A stretch of 64,000 nucleotides of DNA from Rhexocercosporidium sp. MPI-PUGE-AT-0058 (Eukaryota > Ascomycota > Leotiomycetes > Helotiales), in NCBI GenBank assembly GCA_020746875.1, contig JAGTJL010000025.1:248001-312000 (forward strand), read 5' to 3'. Positions 13,067 through 22,139 of this stretch are shown here, piece after piece (within the stretch, counting starts at the first letter, position 1; each line of letters starts with the position of its first letter). The notes beneath the pieces are model-generated. The model saw only the letters and a list, made by a program, of their open reading frames with translations, ran no database searches and was not told the origin of the DNA. The position numbers were made by a program, and so were the translations under genes.

Positions 13067-14554
13067 ATGGTTAAACTCATTTCCCTTCCAACCGAGGTTG
13101 CAAGTCACATTTTCCAAGCTTGCGAAGACTTTCCTGAGGTCATCGCCCTTGCCTCAACATGCAGCTATCTACACTCAGTCTGGCAATTGAACTCAGCAAC
13201 CATAATTTGGAAGCTCGCTAAGGAGAGCGTGAGATGTCTTGATATTGTGTTGATGGCAGTAAGCAACCCCCTTATTACGGTTTTGAACATCTGCTCAGTC
13301 TATCTACCTCAGGTACGCGCGACAGCCATCGTGCTGGAAGCCAGCCAAGCCAACTCCCCGCCACCGCCATTTCCATCAATGTACGCTCTCAGCGGCAACA
13401 CCCAGAAGCCTACTATCGCCGAGATGAAAGAAGTATTCAACATGCAGCATCTCGTTCGATGTGTTGAGTACATGTACTTCAATTCCACCAGGGACGAATC
13501 AACACTCTTTGGAGGTGGTATGCTCCCATCCGAATTCCGCCTCTATGCAATTCAAGATGAAGTCGATGCTGAAACCGAAGTCCGGAAGGAACGCTTCTAT
13601 CAAGCTATGTACCAACTACTTCTCGCTGGAGCTGTTCTCTGTGGGTCTTACAATGCGCCTTTCTGGGAGGCTAAGAAAGACAGCAGGACGGAATTTATTG
13701 AGCAATGCAAAGTACCGCATTTCACCAATCACGACGAGCTCGAAGGCCCATCGCCATTGACTGGAGATGACCGGGTATATGCCCGCCAATTCCCTGTGTA
13801 CAACTTCGATGTAGAGGATTTCAGCACGATTGGCAAATGGAGAGAAAAAGAGTACGAAGGCATCTTTGGTCCATTTGCGAAGTGGTTGGTGGACGAGGGG
13901 AATGCACGGAGAAGCGAGAGACTAGAGCCTGAACCTGAATCTGAGTTGGTTGACTCTGATGGAAACTATGTCCATCCTGAAAGGACAACAGACCGAGGAG
14001 CGCTGCAAGATCTAATGTGTCTCCTGGTTGGATACGAGCATCTCATTTGCAAGTTCACTAACGCAGATATGGTAGGGCGGTATGCGTTTGGGCGATTCGC
14101 AGAACCGGGCGGGCCTCCCACTTTTCATGGCAAGACGCGGAAGGTAACGATCATCTTGTTTGGAGTTTTCAGAGTCGAAGAAGTCACGATGCCTTTGAAT
14201 ATCGAAGAGACGCGCAAAGTCCTCCTCCCAGTAACCATACACCCTTCACTTAAGGGATCCGACCAAGAAACCTTCAACATATGGCACGTTATCTGGTCTC
14301 TTACAAGGTACTCTCGAAGCCCAACAGCAAATGATCGCTCTGGAGAACATCCTGATCCTCCGGCTATGTTCCAGTTGTGGTTCTTTGCGCTGAGGCAGTA
14401 TCTAAATTTGGGATTTAGTAATGGAGCATTTTATCAATGGAGGGAGTCTATGTGGTGGGAAGATGTTGGAGGCGGTACTGTATTCCACGATCCAGAATGG
14501 GCACCTGTCCAGCCGTATGTGAAGGGAAAGGTTTCGTGGCATTTCTCCTTATGA
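13067..14554 (+). CDS. F-box-like domain protein
   Basis: This is a single open frame of 495 residues. The N-terminus, LPTEVASHIFQACEDFPEV followed by LASTCSYLHSVW (about residues 7-45), matches the F-box layout: LP.E....I, then a Leu/Ala-rich helix and a Trp. F-box proteins normally bind Skp1 and recruit substrates to SCF ubiquitin ligases. The remaining 450 residues are typical of large fungal F-box families, with no leucine-rich or WD repeats visible; they probably form the substrate-binding part. No introns are needed. It sits intact between two broken genes. Confidence 0.8.
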   Translation: MVKLISLPTEVASHIFQACEDFPEVIALASTCSYLHSVWQLNSATIIWKLAKESVRCLDIVLMAVSNPLITVLNICSVYLPQVRATAIVLEASQANSPPPPFPSMYALSGNTQKPTIAEMKEVFNMQHLVRCVEYMYFNSTRDESTLFGGGMLPSEFRLYAIQDEVDAETEVRKERFYQAMYQLLLAGAVLCGSYNAPFWEAKKDSRTEFIEQCKVPHFTNHDELEGPSPLTGDDRVYARQFPVYNFDVEDFSTIGKWREKEYEGIFGPFAKWLVDEGNARRSERLEPEPESELVDSDGNYVHPERTTDRGALQDLMCLLVGYEHLICKFTNADMVGRYAFGRFAEPGGPPTFHGKTRKVTIILFGVFRVEEVTMPLNIEETRKVLLPVTIHPSLKGSDQETFNIWHVIWSLTRYSRSPTANDRSGEHPDPPAMFQLWFFALRQYLNLGFSNGAFYQWRESMWWEDVGGGTVFHDPEWAPVQPYVKGKVSWHFSL

Positions 14555-14799
14555 TGATGGCGAAGAGTAGTGACAAGGAGAAGATTAATTGGGGATTTGG
14601 GTAGAAGTTTCTTGTGAGGTAAAGCTACAAAGCGGGGCTAAATCTAATGTCACGTTTTGCATCTTTGCAGTGCTTCTCTCCTCATTTCTCTTTGCTTTCG
14701 TGCCTTCATGTCTTTGTGCTTTCATGCTTGATATTAAGGAACAAAATTATACCTCCCCCATCATCCGTTCATCAATCGTTGAGTGTCCCCTTGTATTGA

Positions 14800-16660
14800 T
14801 CACCACCTTACCTCAGATGAACCGTCTGTCTTCCTCTTCTTGTTCGCCACGTCCCTATCGGAACGGTTTGAATTAGGTTCTCCTCGATCTGACTTGTGAC
14901 GGCCCTCCTGTGGAGATGTGGTTAGTAAGTTACTAAGTAAATTGAGATTTCTCGACATTGTTTCTTGGTGGCTCCATCGTTTAGTCTTGGGCTTTCAAAA
15001 TTCCAGTTATCAGTATTAGTACTGAATATCTAAGATAAAGGACTTGCCTTCTGCTTCGGGTTTGGTTTCTTCTTCGTCTTTTTCTACTTAGGCTGCGGCT
15101 GCGGCTACGGCTTGGACTCTGGCTGTGGCTTCGACTGCTCTGTCTCTTTCCCCCACGGGTGGTTCGTTCTCGCTTGTGTCTGTGCTCTTCATGTCCTCCA
15201 TGCTCTCGATCACGGCGTCTCGACTTATCTCTGCTGCTTCTAAGATCATTGCTTTGATCGTTATCTCGATGTGTGTTTGCGTCTCTATATTTGGTTGGAC
15301 TTTATTTTCTGCTTGTTTCTCGCTCTCGTTCGAGACTTCTATTAGAATCTTTGTCTCTGCCAGCATCTTTGCCTCTACTGTCATTCTGTCCTCGGGCTAG
15401 AGCCGACTTGCCAGATTTCAATTTACCACAATTGCAACCTGTATTCAGTTGCATGCTTGGAGTGGATCGATTTGTAGCCATTCCTCGCAGATAAGACTGG
15501 GGACCTAAGGGGATTTTGATACCAGATAGAATGCCAAGGGCATTTGCTAGTTTGCTATTGGCCTCGCGGTCCACACGTCCAAGATAGCCGCTGAAGTTTT
15601 GGTCGATCTTTGGTAAATATTCATGGTCCTTTTCCTAATACTGTAAGTTGTCTCATATCAGTGATACTCTTTTAAACATTTGGATGTAGAAAGATTTTGT
15701 TTACTAAAGGGGGAGTTAGACACTTGGCTCTGAATAGGGGAATATACCTCACGAAGGCCGTCGCTCACCAACTTTCTTTCTTCAATGGCCTTTGGATTAT
15801 CTGCTCGACTATCCCCTCGAACTTCAATGCATGCGGTCACGACTGTTGGCGCTTCCTGTATAGCCTCGTATCGAATCTTGATGAATTTGAACATCTTACT
15901 AGCGGCTCGGATGAAATTTCCAGCTGGGCCAACCATCAACCTGAACGCGTGAGGGTTCTTGAAGGACAAGCCTCCATTTGGTAAGCCGGTCTCTGGATCC
16001 CATCCCTCTTGTGGTGGGATATCAATACCCTTCTTATTTCTTAGGTCCAATCGAGGCCGAACGGGTGCGCGGGAAGCACTCTTGGCGCCCTGTTCCAGTG
16101 CTTTTGGGTCTGGATTCAGACTTGGACGAAATTCTGGTGACATCGAGTTATACGGTGAAGAGCAAGGATTGGCTTCGGGTAATTAATCTTGGAGTTCCTC
16201 TGTCGTTCTTGACATGCAATCTATCATCTTGGGCCTGCTTTATGTGTGACTAGGCCAGTTCGCTGTTTAACGACGCTTCTGAGATTGGAAGTTGAACTTC
16301 AAGTGTATCAGAATGGTTGGTAATCGGAAAGACAGCATGCTCGTGCATCTGGCAAGACTTGAGGGATATTGCCGCAGGTTGAGATCCCTTCGGAGCAGCG
16401 GTGTGGGGATATGAAGGTATTTCAGGCTTCGAAGGATCTGACTGACGCGACGTGACAGACTGGCCGGCCGTGAGGACTTGACGATTTTCTGGGGCGAGCA
16501 CTGGCATCGACTGAGACTCTAGGTTGCGAATGATGTCTTCGTGTTTGGTCACAAGGTCTCTGAGATCCCATTCAATTTGATGGCCTTCATTGCTGTGGTC
16601 ACGATGGAGGCGTTCGATGCGGAAAAGCAACCGTTTAAGCTCCAAGGTTGAATATGCCAT
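14800..16660 (-). pseudogene. Broken multi-exon gene with Ser/Arg-rich C-terminus
   Basis: Coding segments on the minus strand are 16660..16253 (a coiled-coil-like start), about 16175..15749, 15634..15045 and 14906..14800. The 15635..15747 intron joins LRE to KDHEYLPKID in phase. Downstream is an RS/RD-rich tail (SRERE, SRSHSQSPSRSRSRSLSRKR) and a KKRKTD nuclear-localisation-like end, as in splicing-related SR proteins. Two in-frame stops are not removed by any obvious intron: TAG at 16250-16252 and TAA at 15302-15304. Each is one C-to-T change from Gln. Readable sequence continues beyond both. The last intron needs a weak GTCCTT or a GC donor. The middle (HAFRLMVGPAGNFIRAASK) is not a domain I recognise. 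Confidence 0.5.
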
Positions 16661-17877
16661 CCCAACAGATCAGTATTGTCTTAACGGCTCTCTGGGATGA
16701 CAGCCAAGATTGAAGCTTGTCAAATTTGCGGATGGTTGACAGTAGAGTATGCTGCTCACCTTGACTCATGGCTCAGATGTTGCATAGCGTACAGGTCTGT
16801 GTTTTTTTTTTTTTTTTTTTTTGGTTCGCGTTTGAGGTGTGGAAGGTTGGCGTTAAGAAACAGAAACTTTTGAAGAGTTGAAGATTTGATAGTGAAATGA
16901 AAGAGACTGATTGGAGCTAGAATTAAGCTTAAATCAGTCTCTCGCGCTGGCGAGGGAAGAACCACCTAGATGATAGGAGCTAGTTCTGGATTATTCCTTA
17001 AATACTTATCATGAAGAAGGCAGCAGTAGGGACGGGGTAATATCTTCCTTATTCTATATTCGAACGCCGCCCTTTATTTACTACGTCTGACTATTCAAAA
17101 GGCGACGGTAGTTAGTAGTTCGTTTTCTCGTAAAAGAACGAAAGGTCGTAGCTCGCTTAGAACATAAACGTAGGAGAACATAACAAAGCCACAATGCTAG
17201 GCAAGCAATAGAATTCGGCGTACCAAAAAGCAAATATAATGATACAGTGAATAATACAGTGAATGATATGGTTAGATAGCCTAGAATTTGCTTCCTTTAA
17301 AGCCAATTTGCGACTTCGAGGTAAAAGATATAACAGCGCATTCAGCCGACACTTCGCAGCTGCGCCTTTTATACTACTCAATAGAACACAGTAAGTTCTT
17401 CCTGTCAAGGCATGCGAAACCTCCTAAAATATGACCCTCGTTTAGCACTATCTACAACCCATAAGCCGTGAACAAAGACCGAACGACACCTCAAACTGAG
17501 CTATAAAATCCAACAAACATGATGCAAGACAGTTCCTGAAAGAGTAACATGCAGAGCAGCGACTGAGACATGTGCTATGCAGCTTGTACTAGAAAGGACT
17601 ACCAATTTCGAATCACCACAAGCCTATGGCCATCACTCTATCTGAGCGGTCCCCTTTCCAAACCTAGATATTGCGCTAGAGCTGTCTTGCAATTTCAAGA
17701 CAATTTGAGCGTACCCCCCAATAGTGCTCTTGGCATCAATCGCCAATATTTCAACCTAGTGTGAAGATGGTTTATAACTTCAGAACAGTAGATATGGTCC
17801 TTAAACACTTAACAGAAAGCAAAATTACGAAGAATTGAGAAAGAGCCTGAATTAGTACCTGAGTTCATTAAAAATAT
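16661..17877. other. Intergenic region, AT-rich
   Basis: About 1.2 kb with no supported gene. It includes a 21-T homopolymer and short open frames with no resemblance to known proteins. Confidence 0.45.
16802..16822. repeat. Poly-T tract (21 T)
   Basis: An uninterrupted run of 21 T lies upstream of the broken Ser/Arg-rich gene. It could be a retroposed poly-A tail on the minus strand, but no element body or target duplication is visible. Confidence 0.9.
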
Positions 17878-18817
17878 CTACAACAAGAATAAAGCAGCAG
17901 CCAGTGCTATCAATCCCGCAACATATGCTCCACTACCACTCTGTCCAAATCCAGACGTCCCAGGATTTGGAATTGTTCCATTAGTAGCTGCACCAGCACC
18001 GGCACCCGTCGTTCCGTTGGAATTAGCAGAAGGTGCTACGCCTGTGGCAGCTGCACCGCCAGGCTGTTGCAAGCTTGGATTTAACTTCGTTATATTCGAA
18101 GCGACTAAAGTTGCGGAGTTTATAGGTGCAGCAGCAGCTGGGACAGGGCCGCTCGAAGTGCCGTTCGTTGCTGTAGCTGTTGCAGTACCATTTGTGACAT
18201 CGAAAGAATTTCCTGCCAAGATAGACACGCCTGCAGCCTTCACGACGCTCACGGCGTTGAAGTTCGTCCTTGTTGTGGCGGCCTGTTTCAACAAAGCTAT
18301 TGCCGAGCTGCTGTTCATACCAGTCGTATCGAGAAGTAATTGGGTATATCTGTGGGTATTAGGTGCTTTATTTGGTGGTGATGGACCGAAATATGGGGCA
18401 AATGCTGTCTCGTTGCTTGCGCTGCGGAGAACGAATACCATCATTCCTCCGATCATTGTAGCAGTCGGAGCTGAAGTGAGGCCTTGCTGCATCCAATGAA
18501 GGAGCTCGCCAGTTGGACCGCCTACTGTCTGAGGAGGAATGTCGGGGTCAACCATCATGATGGTGTATGTTCCCGGCAACCGTTGCATCGTGCCGATGGT
18601 GGGAACTTGTGCCGTTTCTGCTTCAATGTAAGAAAATCTCATCCCATAAGGACGTGATAAATCACATACCTGCTTTGGTCATCGACTTTCCATTTAACGC
18701 CAGTGTATTCCCAAAAGCCACGATCAAGTCTGAACTCGAAGCTGGTTGGAAGCCAGGGGGAGTGACGGCTGTTGCGGCGCCAGCGAGCGCAACTGCGAAA
18801 AGAGATTTGGACAACAT
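17878..18817 (-). CDS. Secreted, GPI-anchor-type PEBP-family protein
   Basis: Exons are complement(17878..18617, 18670..18817), giving 295 residues. MLSKSLFAVALAGAATAVTPPGF is a clear signal peptide. The core has VDPDIPPQ and ELLHWMQQGL, which correspond to the anion-binding motifs of phosphatidylethanolamine-binding proteins (DPD.P and GE.LHW). After about residue 205 the chain becomes Ala/Ser/Thr/Asn-rich with several N-glycosylation sequons. It ends in a hydrophobic tail (VAGLIALAAALFLL) preceded by small residues, as for a GPI anchor. The intron (GTATGT, phase 1) is consistent. PEBPs bind phospholipid head groups or inhibit enzymes; a surface-anchored one may act at the wall or plasma membrane. 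Confidence 0.88.
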
Positions 18818-20042
18818 TACGACAAACCGAAGATATAAATTACCGCACTTTCAAAAATATCAACAACCAGCAGTGAGAGAAAGAGAAGAATAGGACAAAA
18901 GCGGGAAGGTTCCAGGGCACTAATATCGTGGAATTTCCAAACGCGCCAAGGTAGGCGATGACGATTTTGATACAAGCCGAACGTGGTCGGTGGCTCACGT
19001 TCGTTTCGAAACATCATGCGAGTGGGCTGGGCCGCCTTTTTCGAGGCGATCACTTTAGTGTGCGGCTTCAGACTCGTTTGATATGCGCAGGATTTTGAGT
19101 TCCCGTGGATGATCGACAATTTCAGTGGTGGGAGCTTGTGGGATCCCCAGCTTGGCCAGCAAATCGGCTATACAAAGACACCGGAGTGATCGTAGCCGTG
19201 AGAGTACCATCCGAAGAAGAGTATATTTAGATGCAATTTTCCAGGGAGGATTAGAAGTGCGTGTTGGGTATTGTGGACTGAACCGGGTCTGGGGGTCTTG
19301 CCACAGGAACAGTTTCATAATTCTACATCACGTGTCAGACGAGAAAACACTTAATTTGCTTTCAAAAGCGTGATTATTTCATTTGAGCTGAGATCGATCT
19401 CTGCTTAGGTAAAATAATTAGAGATCATTCGGGTAATCTTACTACGTTCTACATGACAATCCTGACATCGCTGACATAAAAAAGCAAGTCTAAGAGGGGG
19501 AGGATTTGCCGAATTCGGAATGGCATAGGACCAGTTCTTTTATCTTCAACCATAGTTTGATAGTAATTAGAAACGCTCAAAAGTCCTTGTAGACTTATGC
19601 AGTTACATCCTCTACTGGAAACAATCTACGTATTTTAGATGTGGTGGAAAACGTTTGTCTGCCCGGGACCAGTAACCAGTAAGATTGCTCTGGGACACTA
19701 CATCACTTGAAAATTTGTGAACGACCACAAAGCCAATGTCGAAACGAAAATGCCAGCCGGAAACCAAGAAGTAATGTTTATAATTTCAGGAGCACAACTG
19801 TTGGTGTTTCTGTTCGTGTGTTTATTTCAGCAAGCGAGGTGCGTCTGGCTTAATCGACATCAGAGTTCAAATGCCCCGCCCTCCATGACGTGCAAGATCA
19901 CCATTAAGACTTGATAACAATGATCAAAGATTAAATTAATATTATGAAGAGTCTATAATCACCAAACTGGTGCTCCAAAATAGGTAAATGGTCCCTTCAC
20001 CACATTTCGTCCCTCTGACCATAAATTTCAGCGCGCAGTAAC
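18818..20042. other. Intergenic region, no gene seen
   Basis: About 1.2 kb with only short open frames on both strands. I see no conserved motif or repeat. Confidence 0.45.
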
Positions 20043-20468
20043 TCAAGCAACGACTAAAACCCCAACTGCAACAGCACCGAAAAGAGCTAAGACAGGGCTA
20101 GACCTTGAGCTTGGAGACCCTCCGCTATCATCATCATCACTATCTTCGCTATCTCCACATGAGTCCTTGTGTCCGGATTTTGTCTTCTTCTTCTTCTTCT
20201 TCTTTTTCTTCTTTTTGTTCGTTTTGTTCTTCTTTGCGCGCTTCCAAACAGCACCATCATCTCGAGCAGCGATAGTGGGCGTTGCAGAGCAGCTGTTGCT
20301 GGATGTAGAGGTGCTCGTTGATACAACGGACGTGGAGGACGTGGGAGACGTCGAGGATGTCGGAGCTTGGCTCGTGATACTGGGACTGGTACTGGGACTG
20401 GCTGTCGTTTGAGACATTACAGTTGGTGCTGCCGCAACAGCTGCGAGGAAGATGGCGATTGGTTTCAT
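20043..20468 (-). CDS. Small secreted GPI-type protein with poly-Lys and Asp/Ser tracts
   Basis: The single exon encodes 141 residues. MKPIAIFLAAVAAAPTVMSQ is a signal peptide. It is followed by about 40 residues that are almost all Ser/Thr/Pro, a likely O-mannosylated stalk. Next comes a basic tract with an 11-Lys run built from AAG/AAA codons, then an acidic DSEDSDDDDSGG stretch, and a C-terminal hydrophobic segment (VLALFGAVAVGVLVV) preceded by small residues. This resembles wall or GPI-anchored proteins in architecture only. The adjoining Lys and Asp blocks are unusual in a secreted protein. The Lys run is a trinucleotide repeat and so may vary in length between strains. Confidence 0.75.
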   Translation of the reverse strand: MKPIAIFLAAVAAAPTVMSQTTASPSTSPSITSQAPTSSTSPTSSTSVVSTSTSTSSNSCSATPTIAARDDGAVWKRAKKNKTNKKKKKKKKKKKTKSGHKDSCGDSEDSDDDDSGGSPSSRSSPVLALFGAVAVGVLVVA

Positions 20469-21367
20469 GATGAAAGTATTCGGTGCGTAATTAAAATCTA
20501 TCTTTTGGCCATGAGTAGAGATGAGAAGAGGTGAGTTGAGATGCGATCTCGGGTTTTTAAGATGGGCTGGGACAAAGAAAGGGACGGAGAATGAGACGGA
20601 GAATGAGGGGCTGGATATTAATAAAGAAACCTCAATACCAACCCCGCTGCTTTCAGCTGCATGCCGCGCCGCTAGGACGACTCATTCTGATCCGAATTAG
20701 TTAATCGGTGAATTCCCACCTGCAGTCCCGGGCGAGTCCAAAAAGTAGCATTTAGAGGTACTTTTGTAAGGCTGAAGATTGATCTCTACCTAAGACTTGG
20801 TTCCAGCCTTGTGAGGTGTCTGATTGTGGCAGTGTGCATACTAATTTCATTTAAGGTTCGACTAGGAGTCGGTCACGCCCGAGCAGCTGGAGTCTCGAAG
20901 ATGATTCGTCAGTTGACGCTTGACCGCTCAGCTTCTCGTCATATCCCGTGTATTATTTCAAGGAATCTAGGTACCTGTATTTGTACATACTGAATTGGGG
21001 ATCGTTCCCGTTTGCCTCGTAAGTTTCCCAATCGGCTCAAATATCGTCTCAAGTATTCATCCAAGACTTTCATCCTCACTATCGAGCGTCACATTTTGGA
21101 GATAAGAAAAGCTTAAAGAGCACACAATCTATGATAATGTCCAGTTCCTCAGCTAGATGATGGATGTCACAAGAATGGTACGTACAGACTGGTCCATTCG
21201 CATACTGTAAACTAAAGGAATAACCTTTAGATATTTTATAAGATAATACGCCCCACCCCCGCCTCAGCCTGATTAAGCTTAAAATTTAATTCGCCTGCCT
21301 CAGCCTAAAGGCCCTCCTCTGCCTCCACCCTCCAAGGGGGCCAGGCTTTTTGAGGCTGGGCGTTTTC
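20469..21367. other. Intergenic region with GC-rich CCTCAGCCT-type segment
   Basis: No gene is supported. Near 21250-21366 a GC-rich stretch repeats the GCCTCAGCCT motif and ends in a partly complementary GAGGCTGGGCG. This could be a relic of a small repeat, but the evidence is weak. Confidence 0.35.
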
Positions 21368-21595
21368 CTACGCTGCACCAAACACTGCTCCTACCATAGC
21401 TCCTGCCATGACTAGTCCAATACTCACACTCTTGAGAGTAGCATCTGCGGTATCATCATCGCCATGGTGGTGAGGGTGTTTTACATGCTCTGTCTGATTA
21501 AGAAGGTTTTCCGAAGCCTATCTTTCTGCGTTTAGAGCGATGGATGCAAGCGCGGGAGGCACGAGAAAGTCACAGAGGAGGGTTTGATACTTCAT
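21368..21595 (-). pseudogene. Small secreted protein gene with an internal stop
   Basis: From ATG at 21595 a 76-codon frame starts with a signal-peptide-like segment (MKYQTLLCDFLVPPALASI). It is interrupted by TAG at codon 26 (21518-21520), then continues through a His/Asp-rich part (HPHHHGDDD) to a hydrophobic C-terminus (IGLVMAGAMVGAVFGAA) and TAG at 21368. The internal TAG differs from CAG by one C-to-T change. Either the gene is dead, or TAG is the end of an intron whose donor I could not find. No family is recognised. Confidence 0.4.
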
Positions 21596-22139
21596 GTCAG
21601 GCGGTTCGAGCGTTTGTTCACTGTTCTATGATTGTATAATGTAGAGGTTGGCCTTAACTTGATGCTGTGGGGAGATGGTGAGGTGGGAAGCCGATGTGAT
21701 GGAGAATTTGGGTGGTTTTATCCGCTGCTGGGGACGTGTGATAATTTTCATAACAAAATTCAAGGCCAAACCGACATCTGCAGCTGAGGTGGGTGACTGT
21801 GCTTGAAGCGGTGTTGTGATTGGGGGGCATCGTGGTGTGTCGGCGCTCGAATAACCTAACCTGTTGAATGTTACTGACGCCCGTAACCACGAGTTAGAAT
21901 CCTAACAAGCACTCTGGCAAACAACATTCACTCATGTGATGAAGGATAGCGAGCAACGTGACCGAAGGAATGTGCTCAGCCACAGTTCTAAATCCTCTTG
22001 ACCCAGCTTATCGGGCATGCCTATGATCCACGATTAGCCGAGCGAGAAACCAAAGACAATTGAGAGTCAGACACTAGGCTTTGTTTATAACTGATAGTCC
22101 GAAGTTCAAAGAACGGCGAAATTCAAATGTCAGCGAAGT
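21596..22139. other. Intergenic region, no gene seen
   Basis: About 540 bases with nothing recognisable. Confidence 0.45.

Noticed and set aside
15125..15400. Hydrophobic Ser-rich plus-strand open frame
   Set aside because: It is the antisense of the RS-rich exon; the RS reading explains the composition better.
16802..16822. Poly-T as the tail of a retroposed element
   Set aside because: No element body and no target-site duplication is visible around it.
21250..21366. Short inverted GC-rich ends as a second small transposon
   Set aside because: The complementary part is only about 10 bases and no target duplication flanks it.
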